A DNA stretch of 64,000 nt from Curvibacter microcysteis (GTDB taxonomy: Bacteria; Pseudomonadota; Gammaproteobacteria; Burkholderiales; Burkholderiaceae_C): the NCBI RefSeq assembly GCF_028649435.1, contig NZ_JAQSIN010000012.1. One strand, given 5' to 3'. The translations under genes were made by a program, and so were the position numbers. The notes beneath the pieces are model-generated. The model had not been told where the DNA came from and made no database searches. It worked only from the letters and a program-made list of their open reading frames with translations. This document shows positions 16,450 through 24,964 of the stretch, piece by piece (positions within the stretch are counted from its first letter, which is position 1; every line of letters starts with the position of its first letter).

Positions 16450-17529
16450 ATGGATCGTCGTTCAATCATCAAACAGGCTGGTATCGCTGGCGTCTTGGCC
16501 GCAGGTGCGGCGCCTGCCGTGCACGCCCAAGCGGCAGTGCGCTGGCGCCTGGCTTCCAGCTTCCCCAAGTCGCTGGACACGATTTACGGCGCAGCCGAAG
16601 TCTTTGCCAAGAAGGTCAAGGAACTGTCGGGTGGCAAGTTTGAAATCTCGGTTCACGCCGGTGGCGAACTGATGCCCCCGCTGGGCGTGGTGGACGGCGT
16701 GCAGCAAGGCTCCGTCGAGATGTGCCACACCGTGCCGTACTACTACTTCGGCAAGAACGAAGCCTTCGCGATTGGCGCTGCCATTCCTTTCGGCATGAAC
16801 TCGCGCCAAATGACGGCGTGGATGATGCACGGCAATGGCCGCAAGCTCATGAACGAGTTCTACGCCAAGTACAACATCGTCAGCTTCGCTGGCGGCAACA
16901 CCGGCGCCCAAATGGGTGGCTGGTTCCGCAAGGAAATCAAGACCCCGGCCGACATCAAGGGCCTGAAGTTCCGCGTGGGGGGCTTTGCCGGCCGCGTGAT
17001 CGAACGCATGGGTGGCGTGCCGCAAAACATCCCGGGTGGCGAAATCTACCAAGCCCTCGAAAAGGGCACCATTGACGCCGCCGAGTGGGTGGGTCCGTAC
17101 GACGATCAAAAGCTGGGTTTCAACAAGGTTGCGCCTTACTACTACTACCCGGGCTGGTGGGAAGGTGGTCCGGAAGTGGACTTCTTCATCAACAACAAGG
17201 CCCTGGAAGCCCTGTCGCCTGAGAACAAGGCCATCATCGAAGCCGCTTCGGCCTACGCCCACGTCGACATGCAAGCCAAGTACGACGCGCTGAACCCGAC
17301 CGCCCTCAAGCAGTTGGTGGGTGCCAAGACCAAGGTCGTGTCCTTCCCCAAGGAAGTCCTGCAAGCTTCCTTCGACACCTCGATGGCCATCTACTCGGAA
17401 CTCGAAGCCAAGAACCCGGACTGGAAGAAGATCTACTCCGACTACCGCACCTTCCAGAAGGACCAGATCCTCTGGTTCCGCTTCGCCGAAGCCCGTTTCG
17501 ACAGCTTCATGCAAACCGCCAAGCTGTGA
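16450..17529 (+). CDS. TRAP transporter substrate-binding protein, TakP-like
   Basis: This 359-residue periplasmic binding protein has a signal peptide beginning MDRRSIIKQAG and ending in HAQA; the RR pair suggests Tat export. WRLASSFPKSLDTIYGAAEV, GAQMGGWFRKEI, RVGGFAGRVIERMGGVPQ and EWVGPYDDQKLGF closely follow the pattern of TakP, the 2-oxoacid-binding TRAP protein of Rhodobacter. The conserved arginine in FRVGGF should bind the substrate carboxylate. Ligands are therefore likely small 2-oxo or hydroxy acids. The dctQ/dctM-type permease genes lie nearby but on the other strand. A strong terminator follows. Confidence 0.9.
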   Translation: MDRRSIIKQAGIAGVLAAGAAPAVHAQAAVRWRLASSFPKSLDTIYGAAEVFAKKVKELSGGKFEISVHAGGELMPPLGVVDGVQQGSVEMCHTVPYYYFGKNEAFAIGAAIPFGMNSRQMTAWMMHGNGRKLMNEFYAKYNIVSFAGGNTGAQMGGWFRKEIKTPADIKGLKFRVGGFAGRVIERMGGVPQNIPGGEIYQALEKGTIDAAEWVGPYDDQKLGFNKVAPYYYYPGWWEGGPEVDFFINNKALEALSPENKAIIEAASAYAHVDMQAKYDALNPTALKQLVGAKTKVVSFPKEVLQASFDTSMAIYSELEAKNPDWKKIYSDYRTFQKDQILWFRFAEARFDSFMQTAKL

Positions 17530-17555
17530 TGCGGGTGGGCCCTCAGGCCCCAGCC

Positions 17556-17587
17556 AAAAAAAACGCGCCTCTGGCGCGTTTTTTTTT
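17556..17587 (+). terminator. Strong Rho-independent terminator after the TRAP binding protein gene
   Basis: The hairpin AACGCGCC-TCT-GGCGCGTT has a run of A on the left and T on the right, so it can work in both directions. It lies 27 bases past the binding-protein stop and also faces the convergent membrane-protein gene. Confidence 0.92.
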
Positions 17588-17690
17588 GGTCTGCTGACGG
17601 CTCGGCAACCCGGGTGCGGATTGGCGCTTCAGGCGCCCTCTCAAGCCCTCTCAAGCCCATGGCATGGGGCCTGGTTTGGCAGGGCGGGGC

Positions 17691-18200
17691 TCACAGCCGG
17701 CGGAAGCTGGCCAACTCGGCAATCAGGCGCTCGCACTCGGTGCGCACGGCAGGCGAGGCCACGTAAAACACCGCGAACTTGCCGCTCAAGGTGCGCACAT
17801 ACAGGCGCGGCGCAATCAACCATTCCAGGCCGCGCACGCGGATCAGTTTGGCAAAGGCCAGGTCGGCCAGCGGCATGATCTTGTCGCCGACCCAGTTCTG
17901 GTGCAGGCCTTGGCTGTCCAGCCGGGTGCGGCTGCGCACGATGAACCAGGCGGTGCAGCTGATCATGGCCTGGGCGGCCAGAAACCACACCCCCGCCGAG
18001 CGGCTGTGCAGCACGGGCTGGTCCGTGATCCACAACTGGGCCAGCCAGGCCCCACAGCCGCCCACCATCAGCACGGCCAGCACCTTGACCAGGACCGGAA
18101 AGGCCGGGCCTTCCACGCGGCCGCCCTGCGGGCTGAACACAAAGGGGGGCGGGCCCATGCGGGGCAGCTCGGTGGGCGCGGGGCTGGGCGTGTCGGTCAT
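17691..18200 (-). CDS. Hypothetical two-helix membrane protein
   Basis: This 169-residue protein is of unrecognised function. A proline-rich N-terminus is followed by two hydrophobic helices, VLVKVLAVLMVGGCGAWLAQ and a second ending QAMISCTAWFIVRS, and then a soluble C-terminal domain of about 80 residues (RLDSQGLHQNWVGDKIMPLA). It lies between the convergent TRAP binding protein and permease genes and is read with the permeases, 113 bases after dctM. A hairpin lies in that gap, so cotranscription is doubtful. The start is an ATG at 18200. Confidence 0.7.
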   Translation of the reverse strand: MTDTPSPAPTELPRMGPPPFVFSPQGGRVEGPAFPVLVKVLAVLMVGGCGAWLAQLWITDQPVLHSRSAGVWFLAAQAMISCTAWFIVRSRTRLDSQGLHQNWVGDKIMPLADLAFAKLIRVRGLEWLIAPRLYVRTLSGKFAVFYVASPAVRTECERLIAELASFRRL

Positions 18201-18251
18201 GGCGATGGGTTCTTTTCAACAGCCTTGCTACAAGGCGGGGGCTCCAATGAA

Positions 18252-18275
18252 ACAGCCCCTGCGGGCAGGGGCTGT
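18252..18275 (-). terminator. Probable terminator of the TRAP permease operon
   Basis: An 11-base inverted repeat (ACAGCCCCTGC / GCAGGGGCTGT) lies about 40 bases after the dctM stop. The minus-strand tail after it is only weakly T-rich (TTTCATT), so termination may be partial. Confidence 0.5.
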
Positions 18276-18313
18276 GAGAGCGAGGGAGGCTGGCCACCGA
18301 AGCGGCCGGGCGC

Positions 18314-19825
18314 TCACTTGCTGGCGGGCTTTTCTTCCGAGGGCTTGAACATTTCCTCAAGCTTCTTTTGCTCGGCGTCCGCATCTTCTTCGGGCTTGGC
18401 TTCCTCTTCGTCGGCCGGCATTTCGATCTTGACCTTGTCAACGTCGATCACCGCTTCCTTGGGGATGAACATGGTCACGGTTTGCGGCACAAAAATCACC
18501 ACCGCCACCAGCACCAGTTGCATGATCACCCAGGGGATGGAGCCCATGTAGATGTCCGAGGACTTGATCGGGCTCTTGATGCGGCCTTCCTTGAACAAGG
18601 TGTCGGAGATGCCGCGCAGGTAGAACAGCGCAAAGCCAAAGGGCGGGTGCATGAAGCTGGTCTGCATGTTCACGCACAGCAGCACGCCGAACCACACCAG
18701 GTCGATGCCCAGCTTGTCGGCCACCGGGCCCAGCATTGGCAAGATGATGAAGGCGATCTCAAAGAAGTCGAGGAAGAAGGCCAGGAAGAAGATGAAGATG
18801 TTCACGGCGATCAGGAAGCCGGTCTGGCCGCCTGGCAGGCCGCTGAGCATGTGCTCGACCCACTTGGCGCCGTCCACGCCCTGGAACACCATCGAGAACA
18901 CGCGCGCACCGATCAGGATGAACACCACCATGGCGGTCAGGCGCATCGTGCCTTGCATGGCTTCCCAGATCAGCGAAGGCGACAGGCGTTTGTGCATGGC
19001 GGCCAGCACCATCGCGCCCACCACGCCCATGGCGCCAGCTTCGGTCGGCGTGGCAATGGCGGTGTCGATGCCTGGCAGGCCACCCATGGAGCCCAGCACG
19101 GCAAAGATCAGCACGGCCGAGGGGATGATGCCGCGCAGGCACTTGGCCCACAGGGCCCAACCCACCAGGGTGCGGGCTTCTTTGGGCACACCCGGCACGT
19201 ACGAGGGCTTGATCACGCTCAGGGCGAAGGTGTAGCCCGCGAAAATCAGCACTTGCAGGATGGAGGGGCCCCAGGCGCCCTTGTACATGTCACCCACCGA
19301 GCGGCCCAGTTGGTCGGCCATCACGATCAGCACCAGCGAAGGCGGCACCAGCTGCGTGATGGTGCCCGAGGCGGCCAGCACGCCGGTGGCGTAACGCATG
19401 TTGTAGCCGTAGCGGATCATCACCGGCAGCGAGATCAGCGCCATCGCGATCACCTGCCCCGCCACGGTGCCGGTGATGGCGCCGAGGATGAAGCCCACGA
19501 TGATCACCGAGTAGCCCAGGCCGCCGCGCACCGGGCCAAACAGCTGGCCCATGGAGTCCAGCATGTCTTCGGCCAGGCCGCACTTTTCAAGCAGCGCGCC
19601 CATGAAGGTGAAGAAGGGGATGGCCAACAACAAGTCGTTGGACAGGATGCCGAACATGTTGAGCGGCAAATTGGACAGGTAGCTGGCCGGGAACCAGCCT
19701 TGGCTGATGGCGAAGAAGCCTGAAGCCAGGCCCAGGGCCGCCAGCGAGAAGGCGACCGGGAAGCCGATCAGCATGACCAGCACCAACCCCCCAAACATGA
19801 AGGGTGCGAAATTTTCCATGAGCAT
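18314..19825 (-). CDS. TRAP transporter large permease subunit (DctM type)
   Basis: This 503-residue polytopic membrane protein has about twelve helices. LLAIPFFTFMGALLEKCGLA, GAITGTVAGQVIAM and PTEAGAMGVVGAM are DctM signatures. It forms the ion-coupled channel of the tripartite transporter. The C-terminus carries an unusual acidic, lysine-rich cytoplasmic tail (about 40 residues, DEEEAKPEEDADAE). It follows dctQ by 54 bases. The start at 19825 has AGGA eight bases upstream; a second ATG lies at 19819. Confidence 0.93.
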   Translation of the reverse strand: MLMENFAPFMFGGLVLVMLIGFPVAFSLAALGLASGFFAISQGWFPASYLSNLPLNMFGILSNDLLLAIPFFTFMGALLEKCGLAEDMLDSMGQLFGPVRGGLGYSVIIVGFILGAITGTVAGQVIAMALISLPVMIRYGYNMRYATGVLAASGTITQLVPPSLVLIVMADQLGRSVGDMYKGAWGPSILQVLIFAGYTFALSVIKPSYVPGVPKEARTLVGWALWAKCLRGIIPSAVLIFAVLGSMGGLPGIDTAIATPTEAGAMGVVGAMVLAAMHKRLSPSLIWEAMQGTMRLTAMVVFILIGARVFSMVFQGVDGAKWVEHMLSGLPGGQTGFLIAVNIFIFFLAFFLDFFEIAFIILPMLGPVADKLGIDLVWFGVLLCVNMQTSFMHPPFGFALFYLRGISDTLFKEGRIKSPIKSSDIYMGSIPWVIMQLVLVAVVIFVPQTVTMFIPKEAVIDVDKVKIEMPADEEEAKPEEDADAEQKKLEEMFKPSEEKPASK

Positions 19826-19879
19826 CTTGTGAGTCCTGAAATCCGGTGGAGTGAGAAGGTGGGGAGAGCGCAGGCGCGC

Positions 19880-20419
19880 TCACTGCACCGGTTTTTCGTA
19901 TTGGATGTTGAGTTCCAGGTCGCCCGTCAGGATGGCCACGCGCTTGATCACTTCGGACACGCCTTGCAGGAACATCAGACCAAAGCCCGCGGGCAGCAGC
20001 AGCATGGCGGGCCAGCGGATCAGGCCACCAGCGTTGCCCGACATTTCGCCCGTCAGGTACATCTTCATGAACAGAGGCCAGCTCAGGTAGGCCAGCAGGC
20101 CCATCACCGGCAGCAGGAACACGACCAGGCCAAACAGGTCGACCCAGACCGGCGCCTTGCCGCGCAGCTTGCCGTAAATGATGTCCACGCGAACGTGCTC
20201 ATTGAACTTGAGCACGGCCGGGGCGCCCAGCATCACGGTGGCGGCAAACAGGTACCACTGGATTTCGAGCCAGCCGTTGGAACTGATGTCGAGGCCGTAG
20301 CGGATGAAGGCGTTGCCCGCCGAGATCATGGCGGCCAGCAACACCGTGACGGCGGCGACACGCGACATGCGCACGCTGAGCCCGTCCACGAGCGCGGAGA
20401 GTTTGAGTAAGATTGACAC
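19880..20419 (-). CDS. TRAP transporter small permease subunit (DctQ type)
   Basis: This 179-residue protein has four hydrophobic helices and the DctQ pattern GNAFIRYGLDISSNGWLEIQ, followed by NEHVRVDIIYGKL. It pairs with the large permease in sodium-driven uptake using the periplasmic binding protein. I chose a GTG start at 20419, since GGAGA lies six bases before it and the hydrophobic region begins soon after. The open frame extends to 20650 without family similarity. It is the first gene of the dctQ-dctM pair. Confidence 0.9.
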   Translation of the reverse strand: MSILLKLSALVDGLSVRMSRVAAVTVLLAAMISAGNAFIRYGLDISSNGWLEIQWYLFAATVMLGAPAVLKFNEHVRVDIIYGKLRGKAPVWVDLFGLVVFLLPVMGLLAYLSWPLFMKMYLTGEMSGNAGGLIRWPAMLLLPAGFGLMFLQGVSEVIKRVAILTGDLELNIQYEKPVQ

Positions 20420-20642
20420 GCGGTGTCTCCAGTCTTGGTGTTGAAGGCGTTTGCACTTTGACGGCAAGACGCCTTTGCAGCTGCTGCAAAGCTGCGAATG
20501 GTACTTCGCCCTCACTGAAAAAAGCCTGACTATCTGATTGCGGGTTTCCCCTAGGGTCGCTGCTTCGCGCGCCCTGGCCGCGCGAGTTTCCAGTTCATCA
20601 ACCCCCAGGCACGCTTGGCCGTGCCCCTGCGCAGGAGCCTCT

Positions 20643-21905
20643 TTGTCCACAGAAGCCCTTCAATGGATGGCGGCGGCGGTGTTTGCCATCGCCCTGATCC
20701 ACACCTTTGCCGCCAGTGCGCTGGAGCGCCTGGCCCACCACAGTCCCCGCCATGCCGGCCTGCTGCACCTGCTCGGTGAGGTGGAGGTGGTGTTTGGCTT
20801 CTGGGCCTTTGTGTTGCTGGGCCTGATGGCGCTGTTGCAAGGTCCGGCGGCAGCCGTCGCCTACGCCGAGTCGCGTCAGTACACCGAGCCCTTGTTCGTT
20901 TTTGCCGTGATGGTGGTGGCCGCCTCACGCCCGGTGCTGGAGGCCGTCTCCCTGGCCCTGCGCGCGCTGGCCCGCTTGCTGCCACTGCGCCGCCCCGTGG
21001 CCGAGGCCTGGCTGGTGCTGGCCGGTGTGCCCTTGCTGGGCTCGCTGATCACCGAGCCCGCCGCCATGACGATTGCCGCCCTGACCCTGGCCGGCACGGT
21101 GTTCCGCGCCGAGGTGTCTGAGCGCCACAAGTACGCCGCGCTGGGCGTGCTGTTCGTCAACGTGTCGATTGGCGGCACCCTGACTTCGTATGCCGCACCA
21201 CCGGTCTTGATGGTGGCCTCGGCCTGGCAGTGGGACTCGGCCTTCATGCTGCAGCACTTTGGCTGGAAGGCGGCTTGTGCGGTGCTGGTCAATGCCACGG
21301 TGCTGACCTGGTTCATCCGCGACTCGCTGCAGTCCGTGCCCGCGCCAGCGGTGTCGGCCGAGGCGCCCCCGGCCGTGCCTTGGGTGGTCACGGGCGTGCA
21401 TGTGGCCTTCCTGGCGGGGGTGGTGCTGATGGCCCACCACCCGGTGATCTTCATGGGCTTGTTCATGATGTTCCTGGGTTACACCCAGGCCTACAGCCGT
21501 TTCCAGTCGCCGCTGATCATCAAGGAAGGCTTGTTGGTGGGCTTTTTCCTGGCGGGCCTGGTGGTCCTGGGCGGCTTGCAGCAGTGGTGGCTGCAGCCCT
21601 TGGTGGCCGACCTGCCGCCGACCGCGCTGTTCCTGGGCGCCCTGGGCCTGACGGCCATCACCGACAACGCGGCGCTGACCTACCTGGGGTCCCTGATCCA
21701 AGGGATTTCCGAAGTGTCGCAGTACATGCTGGTGGCTGGAGCCGTCACGGGCGGCGGTCTGACCGTGATCGCCAATGCCCCCAACCCCGCCGGCGTGGCC
21801 TTGCTGCGCGGAGGCTTCCATGACGGGGCCATCGGCGCTGGTGGCTTGCTGCTGGGCGCTTTGCCGCCCACGGCGGTGGCCGCACTGGCGTTTTACTTCT
21901 TGTGA
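20643..21905 (+). CDS. Putative Na+/H+ antiporter family membrane protein
   Basis: This 420-residue polytopic membrane protein has about eleven helices. PLLGSLITEPAAMTIAALTL, NVSIGGTLTSYAAPPVLMVA, ITDNAALTYLGSL and VTGGGLTVIANAPNPAG match the putative Na+/H+ antiporter family (Pfam Na_H_antiport_3), a relative of ArsB/NhaD-type transporters. The ion is inferred from family naming. I chose a TTG start at 20643 because AGGAG lies five bases upstream and family similarity begins there; an ATG at 20667 is the alternative. The gene is divergent from the TRAP permeases. Confidence 0.8.
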   Translation: MSTEALQWMAAAVFAIALIHTFAASALERLAHHSPRHAGLLHLLGEVEVVFGFWAFVLLGLMALLQGPAAAVAYAESRQYTEPLFVFAVMVVAASRPVLEAVSLALRALARLLPLRRPVAEAWLVLAGVPLLGSLITEPAAMTIAALTLAGTVFRAEVSERHKYAALGVLFVNVSIGGTLTSYAAPPVLMVASAWQWDSAFMLQHFGWKAACAVLVNATVLTWFIRDSLQSVPAPAVSAEAPPAVPWVVTGVHVAFLAGVVLMAHHPVIFMGLFMMFLGYTQAYSRFQSPLIIKEGLLVGFFLAGLVVLGGLQQWWLQPLVADLPPTALFLGALGLTAITDNAALTYLGSLIQGISEVSQYMLVAGAVTGGGLTVIANAPNPAGVALLRGGFHDGAIGAGGLLLGALPPTAVAALAFYFL

Positions 21906-21952
21906 ACCCGATCACCCTGATGGCTCAGCGTGACTGAACCCCGCCCTGCACC

Positions 21953-23203
21953 ATGTCCGATGCGGCCCTGAACCCCTCGTCCAGCCTGGACAGCCCAGCC
22001 CTGTGGTCGGCGGGGGCGCCCTTGTTGTCGCTGGCCCTCATGGATGCCCGCAACCACACGCTGAGCTTGCTGGCCCGTTTCGAAGCCGCGCAGGACGCGG
22101 CGGGGCTGGCGGCTGACGTGACGCCGTCCCCCCTGTGGCTGGCGGGCCATGCGGCTTGGTTTGCCGAGTACTGGATCGGGCGCAACACCCGGCGCAGCCT
22201 GGGCGTGCAGTGCCCCCCCGACCCTTTGCGTCTGCCCTCGATCGACCCTGAGGCCGACCGCTTGTGGGACCCGGCCTGGCGCAGCGCCACGCCTGCGGCG
22301 CAGGCTGCACTGCCTGCCCCCGCGGAGGTGCGGGCCTGGTTGCTCAACACCCTGGAGTCGACGCTCGAACTGCTGGACCGCTTGCCGCCCGACGACGCCT
22401 CGCTCTACTTTTTCCGCCTGGCTTTGTTCCGCGAAGACCTGATCGGAGCGCAGCTGGTGCAGCTGGCCCAAGGCCACGGCTTGCCGCTGGACCTGCCCCT
22501 GCCGGCGTCCCTGTCGCCCCGCGAGGCCCTGCAGGTGCCGGCCAAACGCTGGACCCTGTCGCAGCGCGCCAGCGACTTCAGCCCCGAGGGTCCCCCTGGT
22601 CAGTTGACGGTGGAGCTGCCAGAGTTCGAGGTCGATGCCCAGCCCGTCAACTGGGCCCAGTACATCGAGTTCGTCGACGATGGTGGCTACGAGCGCCCTG
22701 AACTCTGGCAGCCAGACGGCTGGGCCTGGTTGCAGCGCCAGGCCCCGGCGCGGCGCCAGGCGCCGCGCCATGTGCTCAACCTGGGCGTGGCCCGCCAGGG
22801 CGGTGGTGGCGCGGTGCTGCAGCAGCGTTTTGGTCAAAGCGTGCGCCTGTCGGGCAATCACCCGGTCACGCACGTGAGTTGGTGGGAGGCCGACGCCTGG
22901 TGCCGCTGGGCGGGCCGACGCCTGCCCGACGAGGCCGAGTGGGACTTGGCGATGCACACCTTGGCCCGGCGCGGTTTTCGGCAGGGTGGGGTGGTCGAGT
23001 GGACGGCCTCACGCCTGCGGCCTTGGCCGGGCGCGCGCAGTGGGCCGTGGGCCGACTACGCCTGGCCCTTGATGGAGCAGGCCCGCGTGCGGCGCGGTCA
23101 TTCACCCGCTTTGCGCGCGCGGCTGAGCGACCCGGCCTGGCGCTGGTGGGGGCTGCCGGGGCAGGACGAGGACTGGGTGGGTTTCCGCTCCTGCAGCTTG
23201 TGA
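21953..23203 (+). CDS. EgtB/SenA-like protein (DinB + formylglycine-enzyme fold) with altered iron site
   Basis: This 416-residue protein has an N-terminal DinB-like helical domain (about 30-190; WLAGHAAWFAEYW) and a C-terminal SUMF1-type domain (about 225-416; HPVTHVSWWEADAWCRWAGR, LPDEAEWD, EWTASRLRPWPG). The layout is that of EgtB and SenA, the iron enzymes that add sulfur or selenium to trimethylhistidine. However, the helix that normally carries HxxxH iron ligands reads ALFREDLIGAQL, so both expected histidines appear lost. It may be inactive, divergent or not a sulfoxide/selenoneine synthase. No egtD, senB or senC gene is nearby. It converges with modC, 31 bases away. Confidence 0.72.
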   Translation: MSDAALNPSSSLDSPALWSAGAPLLSLALMDARNHTLSLLARFEAAQDAAGLAADVTPSPLWLAGHAAWFAEYWIGRNTRRSLGVQCPPDPLRLPSIDPEADRLWDPAWRSATPAAQAALPAPAEVRAWLLNTLESTLELLDRLPPDDASLYFFRLALFREDLIGAQLVQLAQGHGLPLDLPLPASLSPREALQVPAKRWTLSQRASDFSPEGPPGQLTVELPEFEVDAQPVNWAQYIEFVDDGGYERPELWQPDGWAWLQRQAPARRQAPRHVLNLGVARQGGGGAVLQQRFGQSVRLSGNHPVTHVSWWEADAWCRWAGRRLPDEAEWDLAMHTLARRGFRQGGVVEWTASRLRPWPGARSGPWADYAWPLMEQARVRRGHSPALRARLSDPAWRWWGLPGQDEDWVGFRSCSL

Positions 23204-23234
23204 ACGCTTGGGGCCCTGCCTGGCTCCCAGCGCC

Positions 23235-24008
23235 TCAAACCGCAGGGGCTGGACCCGGTCCTTGGGGGGCGTTCACCGCGCTCACCTCAGCGGCCTGACC
23301 GGGCCGCAGGCGGACCACGGTCTGCGCGAGCTGGGCCACGTCCTGCGGGTCGTGCGTGACCAGCAGCACCGGGATTTGAATCTGCTCCAACAAGGCCTGT
23401 AATTCGTCGCGCAATTGCATGCGCAACTCGGTGTCCAGGGCGGACAGCGGTTCGTCGAGCAAGAGCAGGCGCGGCTGCACCGCCAAGGCGCGGGCCAAGG
23501 CCACGCGCTGACGTTGACCGCCAGACAGCTGGCGTGGCGAGGCCTGGGCCAGGGGCTCCAGGTGGAAGCGGGCCAGCAACTCGCGCACGCGCTCTGCGGC
23601 CCCAGGGGGGGCGCGTTGGCCCAGGCGCTGCAGGCCAAAAGCGACGTTTTGCTGCACGTTCAGGTGGGGGAACAGGGCGTAGTCCTGGAACACCATCCCC
23701 ACGCCCCGCTCGCGTGCGGGCAGGTTCAGGGCGAGTGCACTGTCCAGCAAGGCCTGGCCCTGCACCCGCGCATGGCCGCTGGCCTGGCCGGGGGCGCTCA
23801 GGCCCGCCAGCGCCTGCAAGGTCATGGATTTGCCCACGCCCGAGGGGCCCAGCAGCGCGGTGCGCAGGCTGTGGGATTGGAACTGCACGTCCAGCGCAAA
23901 CTGCCGGCCCGGTGCCTGGGCGCGCAGCTGTAAGGCCACGTCCAGCACGGGAGGCTGGGGCGGGATGGCGGTCGGTGGGCTGGCGGAGGAGGCTGTGGTG
24001 GCGTGCAT
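23235..24008 (-). CDS. modC: Molybdate ABC transporter ATP-binding protein, lacking the Mop domain
   Basis: This 257-residue ABC ATPase has Walker A GPSGVGKS, Q-loop VFQDYALFPH, signature LSGGQRQRVALARAL, Walker B LLLLDEPLSALD and the switch histidine in LVTHDPQD. ModC energises molybdate import through ModB. Typical ModC has about 100 more residues carrying a Mop/TOBE domain; this one ends after the ATPase core. The ATG at 24008 is chosen because GAGG lies six bases before it, overlapping the modB stop region; an ATG at 24014 is possible. It is cotranscribed with modB. Molybdate specificity is inferred from the neighbouring modB and modE. Confidence 0.88.
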   Translation of the reverse strand: MHATTASSASPPTAIPPQPPVLDVALQLRAQAPGRQFALDVQFQSHSLRTALLGPSGVGKSMTLQALAGLSAPGQASGHARVQGQALLDSALALNLPARERGVGMVFQDYALFPHLNVQQNVAFGLQRLGQRAPPGAAERVRELLARFHLEPLAQASPRQLSGGQRQRVALARALAVQPRLLLLDEPLSALDTELRMQLRDELQALLEQIQIPVLLVTHDPQDVAQLAQTVVRLRPGQAAEVSAVNAPQGPGPAPAV

Positions 24009-24016
24009 GGACATCC

Positions 24017-24679
24017 TCAATGGCGCGCTTGCAGCAGCCGGCCCGAGGCCAGCAACACCACCACGCACACGGCCGAGATCACGCCGGTCAACCACAGGGC
24101 TTGGGCGTCATTGCCAGCCTGCACGGCGTCGTAGACGGCGATCGACAGGGTTTGGGTCTTGCCCGGCAGGTTGCCGGCGATCATCAGGGTGGCGCCAAAC
24201 TCACCCATGGCGCGTGCAAAGGTCAACATCAGTCCGGCGCCAATGCCGCGCAAGGCCAGGGGCAGGCTGACGCGCAAGAACACCTCCCACTCGCCCGCGC
24301 CCAGGGTGCGGGCAGCCTGGGCCAGGCGCGGGTCGGTTTCCTCGAAGGCGGCGCGCGCGCCCTTGTAGATCAGGGGCAGGGACACCACGGTGGCCGCCAG
24401 CACGGCGCCCTGCCAGGTGAACAGGAGGTTGATGCCCAGGTAGCGGTCCAGGTACTGGCCCAGCAGGCCATTGCGCCCGATCAGCACGATCAGGTAGTAA
24501 CCCAGCACCGTGGGCGGCAAGACCATGGGCAGCATCAGCACCGCGTCCAGCAGGCTGTGGCCGACAAAGCGCCGGTGCGCCATCCACCAGGCCAGGGCCA
24601 GGCCGATCAGGCCGGCGCCGAAGGTGGCCAGGCCAGCCACTTTCAAGGTGAGCCACAGCGGTGTCAGAACATCGAGCAT
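24017..24679 (-). CDS. modB: Molybdate ABC transporter permease
   Basis: This 220-residue inner-membrane permease has about five helices. LWLTLKVAGLATFGAGLIGL begins the protein, LPMVLPPTVLGYYLIVLIGR is the ModB signature and ARAMGEFGATLMIAGNLPGK contains the EAA loop that contacts ModC. The start at 24679 gives the usual length. It is the first gene of the modBC pair, and a ModE-like operator lies about 30 bases upstream. No modA gene for the periplasmic molybdate-binding protein is present at this locus. Confidence 0.93.
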   Translation of the reverse strand: MLDVLTPLWLTLKVAGLATFGAGLIGLALAWWMAHRRFVGHSLLDAVLMLPMVLPPTVLGYYLIVLIGRNGLLGQYLDRYLGINLLFTWQGAVLAATVVSLPLIYKGARAAFEETDPRLAQAARTLGAGEWEVFLRVSLPLALRGIGAGLMLTFARAMGEFGATLMIAGNLPGKTQTLSIAVYDAVQAGNDAQALWLTGVISAVCVVVLLASGRLLQARH

Positions 24680-24709
24680 CGAGGCGGTCAGGGGACGGGG
24701 AAGGTCGGA

Positions 24710-24732
24710 CGTTATTCTCTAAATGAATAGCG
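24710..24732. promoter_or_regulatory. Candidate ModE operator upstream of modBC
   Basis: A dyad CGTTATTC-N7-GAATAGCG has eight-base arms with one mismatch. The outer CGTTAT...ATARCG pattern resembles the E. coli modA operator (CGTTAT-N12-ATAACG as I recall it). It sits 31 bases before the modB ATG and 230 bases before modE. Molybdate-bound ModE would be expected to repress modBC here. Confidence 0.72.
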
Positions 24733-24964
24733 AGGTCGCTGCGCAGTGTAGCGGTTTGGCGTGGTGTGGGGGCGTGAGGGGGCGGGCGGCTCGCTGCTTC
24801 GAGGGCCTGGTGCGCTGGCGCAAAATGGTCCCGGACTCCAGTCGGCCCCCACACGGTGGCGCGCGGGCGGGAGGTGGTGTGGTGCTTGGCCGGTGTGGGA
24901 GATTGCCTATGTGCGTGGTTTTGTCGAATGTCTTCGGGGTGGTGTGCCGGGTACGAGGTGGCGC

